IMG/VR virus record: IMGVR_UViG_3300040801_003070 | Location: 1-27,029 of that record | Source of the DNA: a virus | Reading direction: 5' to 3' (one strand) | Length of the DNA stretch: 27,029 bases | Shown here: positions 15,663 through 23,022 of the stretch, one piece after another | Layout of the letters: each line of letters opens with the position of its first letter | Numbering within the stretch: position 1 is the first letter of the stretch | Notes under the pieces: model-generated | Database searches by the model: none | Told to the model about the DNA's origin: nothing | What the model saw: the letters and a program-made list of their open reading frames with translations, nothing else | Made by a program: the position numbers and the translations under genes

Positions 15663-16152
15663 CGCACGTATAGACCCTGAAACTGGCAACGTTATACTGC
15701 CCTTTCAAAAAGCCCAAGAACTGGCAAACATTGCGCTAGATAGAGATCGCTTACTCGTGCAAATAAAGCACCTAGAACAAAAGCTATCAAGAACTGAAAA
15801 AGCCATCGATAGCCTGCAAGCCATACACCAGCAAACCATTCAGCAACACAACGACTATTTAATAGCCGATAGACTGCGAGACCAGGCAATAGATCAAACA
15901 GCTAGCGACCAGATAGACGTGTGGAAAGGCCTATCAAAAGGCATAGGATTTAGTACCCAAATTAACTCACAGGTTTACTCCTTTACAAACACCACCCCTA
16001 CAATTCCCTTGTCTATAGATGCCAGGCTATCGGTTACCGGCACCAGGTTTACATTTGCAGCCATACCATTTGCAGGCCTAGTAAACATACCAGGACAATC
16101 TACCTATGGCATATCAGGCTTAAAATTATCTGTAGGTTATAAGTGGTTTTAA
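15592..16152 (+). CDS. Outer-membrane spanin-like candidate with beta-signal
   Basis: A 186-residue protein with a Sec signal peptide (MKKLFIAIIMQTLCCTFLTA, cleavage before Gln-Asp), a coiled coil (about residues 40-105) and a C-terminal beta region of about 70 residues that ends SVGYKWF. A final aromatic residue after alternating hydrophobics is the beta-signal that targets outer-membrane proteins to BamA. A lipobox, as expected for Rz1-type o-spanins, is not convincing (the Cys pair is preceded by Thr-Leu). It overlaps the i-spanin-like gene by 71 bases. It may therefore be an o-spanin that uses beta strands, perhaps as an oligomer, in place of a lipid. Confidence 0.55.
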   Translation: MKKLFIAIIMQTLCCTFLTAQDTSARIDPETGNVILPFQKAQELANIALDRDRLLVQIKHLEQKLSRTEKAIDSLQAIHQQTIQQHNDYLIADRLRDQAIDQTASDQIDVWKGLSKGIGFSTQINSQVYSFTNTTPTIPLSIDARLSVTGTRFTFAAIPFAGLVNIPGQSTYGISGLKLSVGYKWF

Positions 16153-16171
16153 CACTTTAATAAGCAGATTC

Positions 16172-16237
16172 AAAAGTTATTCTAAAGTTTTGTGACCCTA
16201 CTAATAAGGGTCAAACATCACTTTGGAAATAACTTTT
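16172..16237. repeat. 66-bp imperfect palindrome after the lysis genes
   Basis: Arms at 16172-16199 and 16207-16237 share AAAAGTTATT at the outer ends and TGACCCT-like bases next to a seven-base loop, with bulges in between. It may end the late block 1 transcript or be an attC-like structure. No long U tract follows. Confidence 0.6.
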
Positions 16238-16318
16238 ATAATTTAAGCACATTAACCGATTAATATGTAGTATAACGAATATGTTTGTTTTAATTATCCG
16301 AAATGTCGGAATAGGTTG

Positions 16319-16326
16319 TATATTTG
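16319..16326 (+). promoter_or_regulatory. -7 promoter box TATATTTG
   Basis: Matches the Bacteroidota consensus TAnnTTTG 25 bases before the ATG at 16351, and suggests independent expression of the accessory island. No good -33 box is seen. Confidence 0.5.
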
Positions 16327-16350
16327 TGCATCTAATTAAAACAAACAAAC

Positions 16351-16590
16351 ATGAAAACATTAATTGAAACTTTAAGAAGCAAAAAAACTGGTTACGGGCA
16401 CTTTAGTATTTCTATTGAAATGGAAGAAATAGAGTTTAAAACTACAACGACAAACACAATGGCAATTGATGCAGCGTTTGATGATTGTTATGATGATGAA
16501 GATAATGACGGAAGATATTACGAAAGCAGAGAGGAAGCGCAAGAGGCTTTAGTTAATGAGATTTTGAGAGCAAACGAAATCGAACTATAA
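16351..16590 (+). CDS. Small acidic accessory protein
   Basis: A 79-residue protein (MKTLIETLRSKKTGYGHFSI onward), strongly acidic in the middle (DDCYDDEDNDG) with a C-terminal helix. It has its own -7 promoter box. The AT-rich island around it (16160-17340) lies between two phage blocks and looks like a moron insert. Acidic small proteins of this kind are sometimes DNA mimics that block restriction or other DNA-binding proteins; here this is speculation only. Confidence 0.55.
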   Translation: MKTLIETLRSKKTGYGHFSISIEMEEIEFKTTTTNTMAIDAAFDDCYDDEDNDGRYYESREEAQEALVNEILRANEIEL

Positions 16591-16592
16591 AA

Positions 16593-16745
16593 ATGTTACA
16601 ATCACACGAACAAAGAAAAGCGGAAAGAAGCAGGTTATTTAATATAGCCTGCAATAACGCTATAAGTTACTGGAGTGATAAACAAAACAATGATCAAGTA
16701 ATTTATTTTCAAAAACTAAAGTCATATAACACGAATTTAATTTAA
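16593..16745 (+). CDS. 50-residue accessory peptide
   Basis: A short gene, MLQSHEQRKAERSRLFNIAC onward, starting two bases after the preceding stop. The composition (charged first half, YWSDKQNNDQVIYFQ in the middle) looks protein-like. Translation is supported by spacing only. Confidence 0.45.
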   Translation: MLQSHEQRKAERSRLFNIACNNAISYWSDKQNNDQVIYFQKLKSYNTNLI

Positions 16746-16828
16746 CTTTTTGTGGTAAATTAATCAAACAATTTAAAAAAACACATTTTAGAAAAAACTC
16801 AAAGCATCCTGCAAGAATATATGCTAAG

Positions 16829-17023
16829 GTGTTTTTCCCACCTGATTGCCCAGAAAAGTTTTGGATGTATTATTTAGTCATGGAAGTAAACGGAAAGCCT
16901 TATCAAATTACATCGATTACAAATGAGGCTTTTGATACTTTAACACGAGGAATTGAACCAAATGGCTATGCTTCTGTCGAGTTTTATACAATTGAAAAAC
17001 ACCAATTACTGTTGGAGGCTTAA
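16829..17023 (+). CDS. Accessory protein, GTG start or 5'-truncated
   Basis: With the GTG at 16829 as start, the product is 64 residues (FFPPDCPEKFWMYYLVMEVN onward). The frame is open and protein-like back to 16730 (for example CGKLIKQFKKTHFRKNSKHP), but no ATG, GTG or TTG precedes 16829. The gene is thus either short with a GTG start, or the 3' part of a longer gene that lost its beginning, or read by frameshift from the gene at 16593. No family recognised. Confidence 0.4.
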   Translation: MFFPPDCPEKFWMYYLVMEVNGKPYQITSITNEAFDTLTRGIEPNGYASVEFYTIEKHQLLLEA

Positions 17024-17059
17024 GTTTACGCATAAACTCTTTTAAAAAACAATAACAAC

Positions 17060-17335
17060 ATGAGCAAAAACACAAATTACCTTGCAGCTGCAAAAGAATC
17101 ACAAAAAATAACTATCAATTACTGGCAAAGTATTCTAGAAGATGATAATAAATCTATAGGATGGTTAGCCAAAAAAAGCGGTATATCAAGATCGGTACTA
17201 TATGACTATTGGGCTGGCAAGGTAGACATGAGCCTTATTAATTACTACCGTATTTGTGGCGCTCTAGAATTAAGGCCATACCTGGTTCCAAAAGATAATG
17301 ATGACAATACGATTATAAACATGGGGTTTAATTAA
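17060..17335 (+). CDS. Xre-like HTH protein of the accessory island
   Basis: A 91-residue protein. Residues about 28-80 are a helix-turn-helix (SIGWLAKKSGISRSVLYDYW, then MSLINYYRICGALELRP). It is the last gene of the island before a strong terminator. It could regulate the island, act as an antitoxin or be a second phage regulator. Its HTH differs clearly from the repressor at 1428-1739. Confidence 0.65.
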   Translation: MSKNTNYLAAAKESQKITINYWQSILEDDNKSIGWLAKKSGISRSVLYDYWAGKVDMSLINYYRICGALELRPYLVPKDNDDNTIINMGFN

Positions 17336-17369
17336 ATAACCTCCATCACTATAAATAGATTAAAACTAC

Positions 17370-17398
17370 AAGCCTGCTTTATAAGCGGGCTTTTTTTT
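17370..17398 (+). terminator. Intrinsic terminator after the Xre gene
   Basis: AAGCCTGCT pairs with AGCGGGCTT (one G-T pair) around a short loop and is followed by eight T. It separates the accessory island from late block 2. Confidence 0.85.
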
Positions 17399-17450
17399 GC
17401 TTTTTTTTCATGTTACAAGTAAAAGCGGTGCATGCCTTGATATTTGTAGT

Positions 17451-18356
17451 ATGAAAAGAAATTCTCTTGCCTACGAGCTTATAAAAGGTGTATGGATGCT
17501 TGACACTACTTTCATTATGAATAGTGGTGAGCTGGTATCTTCTTTACTTAATAAGACTGGTAATATAGAAGCTGTAAAAAGCCAGGACGAAGTATTTCAT
17601 CCAGATATGTCGGTAGACATCTATAACTTTGATGGTGATAAAATAGGCCAGGGCTTTAACATCGATATACCACAGGGCAGCACTGCAAAAATAAATATGC
17701 TAGGTCCTATCATCAAATATGGTGATTACTGCACCTGGGGAGCTGACGAACTAACTGCGCAGTTATCACGTGCAGATCGCAATCCCAATATTACCGAAAT
17801 ACATTTATACATTGACTCTCCTGGAGGGTCTGTAAACGCTATTGCTCCATTTATTCAATTTGGTTTAACAAGAACCACACCTATAAAGGTGATAGTAGAT
17901 CAATGCTGCTCACTAGGTTACTGGGCTGCCATTGCTATGAAAGCCCCCATATATGTAGATAATGATATAAGTGCGGTAATAGGTAGTATAGGCGTGCAAC
18001 TTTCTATTATGGATGCTATACCGCATTATGAATCCATGGGGTATAAAAGCCACAGGATAACACCACCAGAAAGCAGCGAGAAAAACAAGGTCTTTGAAGA
18101 AGTACTGGCGGGTAATTATGACCGTATTAATAAAGAAATGCTGTCGCCCATGGCGCAAAAGTTTCAAAATGCAGTGCGAGATGCACGTCCAGGGGTGCAA
18201 GAATATGCACTTACTGGCAGGACCTTTATGTATGAAGCTGCTCTAGAGCAAAAACTAGTAGATGGGATTTCTAGCACGTCCCAACTGTTAATGGATAAAA
18301 AACAAAGTGCTCAACTTACAGATGCTCGTCGTGAGATTGCGACATCAATTCTATAA
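17451..18356 (+). CDS. Prohead protease, S49/SppA-like
   Basis: A 302-residue serine protease from the ATG of MKRNSLAYELIKGVWMLD. It contains IDSPGGSV, then CCSLGYWAAIAM with the probable nucleophile S154, and SAVIGSIGV, the order typical of SppA/S49 phage prohead proteases. It should trim scaffold or capsid proteins during head maturation. The gene is followed 23 bases later by the probable capsid gene, the standard protease-capsid pair. The frame is open further upstream to 17397, but that extension runs through the preceding terminator. A near-consensus -7 box (GATATTTG) lies just before the ATG. Confidence 0.85.
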   Translation: MKRNSLAYELIKGVWMLDTTFIMNSGELVSSLLNKTGNIEAVKSQDEVFHPDMSVDIYNFDGDKIGQGFNIDIPQGSTAKINMLGPIIKYGDYCTWGADELTAQLSRADRNPNITEIHLYIDSPGGSVNAIAPFIQFGLTRTTPIKVIVDQCCSLGYWAAIAMKAPIYVDNDISAVIGSIGVQLSIMDAIPHYESMGYKSHRITPPESSEKNKVFEEVLAGNYDRINKEMLSPMAQKFQNAVRDARPGVQEYALTGRTFMYEAALEQKLVDGISSTSQLLMDKKQSAQLTDARREIATSIL

Positions 18357-18379
18357 TTAACCCTTTAAAAAGAAAAAAA

Positions 18380-20554
18380 ATGAAACTCTCAAGATTTATT
18401 AAAACGCTGTCGCTGGTAACGTTCCTGTGCGGCTTTTTCAGTTGGGGACAAAACTTGCCTGTTATGGAAGACGGTAGTTTTGATCTTACTGGAGAACAAA
18501 AAACAAGATTAATGGCATCAAATAGTAATGGTGATGCTATGACAAATGCAGAGATCGACGCCATGATTGGCAAGATCAATGGCGAGTTAAAAGAGCTGCG
18601 CGCACAAGATGCTGCCGCTAGCGAGTTTAAGTCTGTAAAAGATATGCTGGCACAAATGTCTAAAGACAACGGTGTATCTGAAGAAGAGATAGAACTCGTT
18701 GCCAAAGATGGCGAGCCTGGGTCTATTACAATGGCGCAACTTACCGCACTGCAAGGCAAGCTCTCGCAAAGAGATGCCAAAATAAAGCAATTAGAACTTC
18801 TAGATGTAGGAGATCCAGCGGCTATTGATGGAAAAATTTTAAATAAAGGAGATATGCACAGTCAATCGCACTTCCTAGCATCTGGTGCAGACTGGGATGC
18901 AAAACAGGGCCGCCCTTGGAATGCGGCAGCAATGGCAGGAAGCATTAACGCATCTACCGACTGGGGGGATAAGTTAAGTGTAGAACGCTTGCAAAAAGAT
19001 ACAGATCATTTTTATCGTATCAATCCAGACACTATTAAGTCACTTTTTAGAGACGACGAGACATTACCGTCTTTCTGGCAATGGATTTATAATGTAAGCG
19101 ATAGAAGTGCCACATCTAGCATTGTTACTGGTGAAGTAACGCAGGCGAGAAAGCCAGGATGGTTACCTAAAAATAAACAAGCAATCAAGGCCGAAGAAGG
19201 ACGTGTATTCCCTATTCAAATTGATCTAGAGTTTGAAGGTTACCAGCTGCAAAAAATGGAATCTTCATGGTTACAAGAATGGAACAAAGAGGGATCACAA
19301 GCCTATAAGAAATCATTTATTGAATTCTTACTAGTAGAGATCGTTAAAAACGCACGTCTAGAAGATCGCCAGGCGATGATCAACGGTGTGTATTCTCCTA
19401 TCCCTGAAAATGTAAACATTACAGGAAAGTCTATTCACAAAATGGACGGTCTTTTAATACAGTTATGGAGAGCCTATTATATTGCTAAAAAATATAAAGT
19501 TGCCCCTATTGCAGCACCTACTAATCAAAACATTTTAGATCATGAAGTGGCATTAATTGAGAGCAATCTTAAAGAAGATGTAAAAAATGCTACAGGTCTT
19601 AAATTATACATGTCACCATCATGGGTGCGTGCAAGAATGTTGCGTAAGAGAGAGATCTATGGCGGTGATAATAACTATACTGGTGCCGAACTTATGGATA
19701 TAGAAAACTATCCTAATATTCAAATCTGTGCTTTGCGTGATCTAGAGGGTACTAACTTTATGTTTATTACTCCGGGTGATAACATACGCCCTATGTGTAA
19801 TGTAAAGAATGAAGATTCTATTTTTCAATTTGATAGTTTAAAAAGAAACTTCTTTGTTTATGCAGATTATAAAAAAGGTATCAAGTTTGACCATATAGGT
19901 AATGTGGTGAGCGATACAGATCCTGATAGCTTTAAAGTGCAAACGGTGTGGACCAATGGACAGCCTATCTTTAAAGATTCATTTGATGTAACTATGTATG
20001 ACGACACTACAGGCATCGTGACTGCGCTATATTCAAATATGCGTGTAGATAGCAACTGGACTACCGACATTACACAATTAAAAGGGCAATTTGCTGGTCA
20101 AGTTATTAAATTAACAGGATCTGCAGGTGCAACTGGTAATGTAAAGAACAATGCAAATATTGTTCTTGCTGGTGGTACAGATTTTAACCTGGCTACCACA
20201 GGCACCCTTACTCTAGTAGTTAATAACGACCTTACAGTAAAAGAAGTAAAACGCACTGGTAATTTACCATCACAGCCTACTGCTGTAGAGTTTACTGACA
20301 CTACAATAGACAGTCTAGCAGGTAACGAGTTTAAATTTATAGGCGGTGCTGCTGCAACACTTGCAAGCATAGAAAACCCTATAGAAGGTAGAGCAATCAA
20401 GATCTATGGTAAGACTGGTGTAGTATTTACTATAGAGAGCGTTGCAGGTAACATTGCAGTAAATTCAACAGCGGCACTAGATGCCGATGCAGAATTTGTA
20501 GAGCTTACTGTTATCGACGGAGTATTCACTGAAACTAATCGCAACGTAGCTTAA
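18380..20554 (+). CDS. Probable major capsid protein with scaffold-like N-terminus and beta modules
   Basis: A 724-residue protein following the prohead protease, so most likely the major capsid protein. Residues 1-24 read like a Sec signal (FIKTLSLVTFLCGFFSWGQ), although an in-frame ATG at 18464 (residue 29) would avoid it. Residues about 50-150 are a helical, scaffold-like region. Residues about 165-560 would form the shell domain. At the C-terminus, about 570-630 and 668-715, lie two similar beta modules (GQVIKLTGSAG, then NIVLAGGTDFNLA; GRAIKIYGKTG, then NIAVNSTAALDAD) which probably decorate the head surface. The HK97 fold is inferred from context and not from a motif. Confidence 0.7.
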   Translation: MKLSRFIKTLSLVTFLCGFFSWGQNLPVMEDGSFDLTGEQKTRLMASNSNGDAMTNAEIDAMIGKINGELKELRAQDAAASEFKSVKDMLAQMSKDNGVSEEEIELVAKDGEPGSITMAQLTALQGKLSQRDAKIKQLELLDVGDPAAIDGKILNKGDMHSQSHFLASGADWDAKQGRPWNAAAMAGSINASTDWGDKLSVERLQKDTDHFYRINPDTIKSLFRDDETLPSFWQWIYNVSDRSATSSIVTGEVTQARKPGWLPKNKQAIKAEEGRVFPIQIDLEFEGYQLQKMESSWLQEWNKEGSQAYKKSFIEFLLVEIVKNARLEDRQAMINGVYSPIPENVNITGKSIHKMDGLLIQLWRAYYIAKKYKVAPIAAPTNQNILDHEVALIESNLKEDVKNATGLKLYMSPSWVRARMLRKREIYGGDNNYTGAELMDIENYPNIQICALRDLEGTNFMFITPGDNIRPMCNVKNEDSIFQFDSLKRNFFVYADYKKGIKFDHIGNVVSDTDPDSFKVQTVWTNGQPIFKDSFDVTMYDDTTGIVTALYSNMRVDSNWTTDITQLKGQFAGQVIKLTGSAGATGNVKNNANIVLAGGTDFNLATTGTLTLVVNNDLTVKEVKRTGNLPSQPTAVEFTDTTIDSLAGNEFKFIGGAAATLASIENPIEGRAIKIYGKTGVVFTIESVAGNIAVNSTAALDADAEFVELTVIDGVFTETNRNVA

Positions 20555-20576
20555 TAGCTGCGTTCTAAAAAACTAA

Positions 20577-21410
20577 ATGATGAGTGTAAGAAAATCAGCA
20601 CCATTACCACAAGGGGCGTCGCCAGCGGCGCCCATAGGTAAAAAGCCCAACGTACACATTGTGTCGGTGGCAGATATATTAAGATATCCAGAGAGAGACT
20701 CTGGCAAGATTAACATTCTAGGTAACTATGTACTTAAGCCAGGTGCTAAGTCTAGCAGCTTTTACATGACCCCTTCAGAGCTTAAGTTAAGCTTTGCATC
20801 AGAGGGTGGTGAAAATGCCATAGGTATTTTACAAAAAATAGAAGGTTTGCACCCAGGTAACTATATCACATCACGTGAGTTTACTGCCGAGTGGTTTGGT
20901 ACCCCTTGTATATTATTTTTAGGTCTGTGCGATGGTACAGGTAATCATGATGTATATGGTACAGAGTGTTCGCCATTGACATTTAAGCCTAGTCAAGAAT
21001 TAAACAATGACAGTACAAACTTTACTTTCATGTTTGAGCAATTTGCAAGAACTAAATCCCTTCCAGGTCTTTATTCTGGCACACTTGCCCTAGCCTTGCC
21101 TAATGCCCCAGCTGCTTTTGATCTTGACCTACTAGCAGCAAACGAGACACAGCAATATAACTTGCCAGCGTCAGATACTGCGCTTACAACTATAAGTGTT
21201 GCTACAGAAGATCTAGACCAAGACACAACAGTGTCTATTGTAGGAGCAGGCGGGGCAAATCCTGCCGTACTTTCAGACGGTGCAAGCACCGCTGCAACTA
21301 TTATTCTTAAAAACGGGACCGACTGGATTGCCTTAAACAATGCCGTCATTCATTTAAAGAAAATAGATAATGGCAGTGTAACCTTCTTATATGAGCTTTT
21401 CCGCTCTTAA
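20577..21410 (+). CDS. Late structural protein, tail tube or decoration candidate
   Basis: A 277-residue beta-rich protein. Two adjacent ATGs are possible (20577 and 20580). The first 190 residues (for example SSSFYMTPSELKLSFASEGG and CSPLTFKPSQELNND) have the alternating beta pattern of tail-tube-like proteins. Residues about 215-277 form a module similar to those at the end of the capsid protein (AATIILKNGTDWIALNN). It is the last gene of block 2, followed by a terminator. Its role is inferred from position. Confidence 0.6.
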   Translation: MMSVRKSAPLPQGASPAAPIGKKPNVHIVSVADILRYPERDSGKINILGNYVLKPGAKSSSFYMTPSELKLSFASEGGENAIGILQKIEGLHPGNYITSREFTAEWFGTPCILFLGLCDGTGNHDVYGTECSPLTFKPSQELNNDSTNFTFMFEQFARTKSLPGLYSGTLALALPNAPAAFDLDLLAANETQQYNLPASDTALTTISVATEDLDQDTTVSIVGAGGANPAVLSDGASTAATIILKNGTDWIALNNAVIHLKKIDNGSVTFLYELFRS

Positions 21411-21428
21411 TTAAGAAAACTTTAACAC

Positions 21429-21465
21429 AAGCCCAATAAAGACACTGTTTTTACTGGGCTTTTTC
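21429..21465 (+). terminator. Intrinsic terminator of late block 2
   Basis: AAGCCCA (21429-21435) pairs with TGGGCTT (21455-21461), extended by further A-T pairs, and is followed by a T run. Confidence 0.8.
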
Positions 21466-21482
21466 ATATTACAACCTTAAAA

Positions 21483-21502
21483 GATACCTATATGTATCTT
21501 TG
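21483..21502 (+). promoter_or_regulatory. Late promoter 3 with embedded operator
   Basis: GATAC-CTATAT-GTATC at 21483-21498; the right half forms part of the -7 box TATCTTTG at 21495-21502. Same arrangement as at 9188-9207. The ATG of the next gene is at 21519. Confidence 0.75.
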
Positions 21503-21518
21503 ATTATACCCAAAAACT

Positions 21519-22433
21519 ATGAAACTTGACTATAAAATACAGGTAATTGACCTTTTATGTAAAGATGATTTACCGCCACAAGTGCTATTTAACAACTGCC
21601 TTTCTTTAATGGCAGCGGTACCAGGTAATAATAATGGCTCGTTAAGGCATTATAACCGCACAGGCTACAGCAAGGAGCGACTAGAGAGCATTAAATATGA
21701 TCTTAAAAAAGCTGCTGGTGTTACAGATGTAGACCTTGCCAAATACAAAGCTGCACAAGAGCAAATAAATGCTGCAGATGATGAGACAGATGCGCCACAA
21801 AGTGATGCTAAAGATCTTGCGCCAATTGAAAATCCATTTTTAAAAGTCGTTAAAGATGCGCCACAAGAGGTAAAAGCAGGCTATTCATTAAGAGCAGAAT
21901 TTCCTTTCTTATATGAAGCCGATTGCCCAGACGAGTTTAAAATACTCGTTGCCGATAAGATCACAGCCTTTACTAACTTCATTGAGCAGCATAAAGAGCT
22001 TTCAACGCTAGTTTATGGCGATCCCGAAAATGCTGTACCTGCTGCAGATCTAGGTAATAAAGAATTGTATGCCCTGGGCAGTGAGATACTAGATAATTAT
22101 ACTGAAAATGAAGATATTTATCAAGAGCTCACTTACTATGCACAGCACAAAGAAGTGCTTGGCAAGCATCCTAAATTACAAGCGCTCGCATTGCAACAAG
22201 AGGTTGATGCGATGAATAAAGCGACACTAGAAAAAAATATTAAAAACTTTAATATTTACAACTCTAGAGACGAAAAAAAGATAGGCAAAGCCAAGACCGA
22301 AGAAAGCAGATTGAAGTTTGAAAATAAGATCAACGAGCGTAAAGAGCAGTTAGATCTTATGCAAGCTAGACTTGATGTTTTAAATAATGTACAAGACAAC
22401 ACTGCGGTAAATGGAGAGCAAGACCAAAAATAG
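21519..22433 (+). CDS. Late protein with helical C-terminus, unknown
   Basis: A 304-residue acidic protein (MKLDYKIQVIDLLCKDDLPP onward). Residues about 55-120 are low-complexity and probably disordered; residues about 210-295 form a charged coiled coil. Such layout is seen in scaffold or head-assembly proteins, but no motif confirms this. It is the first gene after late promoter 3 and overlaps the PLD-like gene by 23 bases. Confidence 0.6.
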   Translation: MKLDYKIQVIDLLCKDDLPPQVLFNNCLSLMAAVPGNNNGSLRHYNRTGYSKERLESIKYDLKKAAGVTDVDLAKYKAAQEQINAADDETDAPQSDAKDLAPIENPFLKVVKDAPQEVKAGYSLRAEFPFLYEADCPDEFKILVADKITAFTNFIEQHKELSTLVYGDPENAVPAADLGNKELYALGSEILDNYTENEDIYQELTYYAQHKEVLGKHPKLQALALQQEVDAMNKATLEKNIKNFNIYNSRDEKKIGKAKTEESRLKFENKINERKEQLDLMQARLDVLNNVQDNTAVNGEQDQK

Positions 22434-23022
22434 ATTATTTGATCTAGCCTCTAGAAGAGAGATAGCCTCTCGCAAATCAGTGAGCGAGCAACACCTAAGT
22501 AGGTACTTGCTCGCCCACTTTCAAAAACTAGAAAATGTAAAAAGAGATTTGAAACGCTTGCCCACACAGGGCGAGTTTTTCTTTTTACAAAGTGACAAAA
22601 GTTTTAACGGTTTTACATTTATTCCTTTTGTAGCGCAATTAGAGAGCATAAGCCACATGTATGCCAGCACTTATTCCTTATCGCGCAAGGTGATCGATGC
22701 TTTTATAGAATTGCACGACACAGGCTTTATAGATAGAATCACGCTACTTATAAGCGATAGCATGATTAAACGTGTTCCTGGCACGATAGACCATTTAAAA
22801 GCAATGGCCGCCACTAGGGCAAATATTCAGGTAAAATTTGCGTGGGTACATGCTAAAGTTACACTATTAGAAACAAAAGACAATAAATACATTATCGAGG
22901 GCAGCGGTAACTGGAGTGATAATGCAAGCTATGAACAATATTTATTTGCAAATGATGGTGGGTTGTTCCGCTTTCGCGAAAGCTTATTTAACAACATAGA
23001 AATAAGACATGAATTTGATTGA
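22411..23022 (+). CDS. PLD-like (HKD superfamily) protein
   Basis: A 203-residue protein. Near the C-terminus it has H147-A-K149, an acidic E154/D157, then GSGNWSDNASYEQY (G164-S165-x-N167), which is the core of the phospholipase D/HKD nuclease motif HxK(x)4D(x)6GSxN. Spacing fits with E154 after K149, or with D157 before GSGN, so it is a variant. Only one HKD is present, as in dimeric bacterial nucleases. It lies in the terminase operon, overlapping both neighbours; a DNA-processing role in packaging or host-DNA degradation is possible. A palindrome copy lies at 22970-22983. Confidence 0.6.
   Translation: MESKTKNRLFDLASRREIASRKSVSEQHLSRYLLAHFQKLENVKRDLKRLPTQGEFFFLQSDKSFNGFTFIPFVAQLESISHMYASTYSLSRKVIDAFIELHDTGFIDRITLLISDSMIKRVPGTIDHLKAMAATRANIQVKFAWVHAKVTLLETKDNKYIIEGSGNWSDNASYEQYLFANDGGLFRFRESLFNNIEIRHEFD
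22970..22983. repeat. Palindrome copy 6, in the PLD-like gene
   Basis: Perfect GCTTTCGCGAAAGC, read as Phe-Arg-Phe-Arg-Glu-Ser-Leu near the protein's C-terminus. Confidence 0.9.

Noticed and set aside
18316-18780. Minus-strand open frame of 154 codons over the capsid N-terminus
   Set aside because: Low-complexity Ser-rich translation typical of an antisense shadow of a coding gene.
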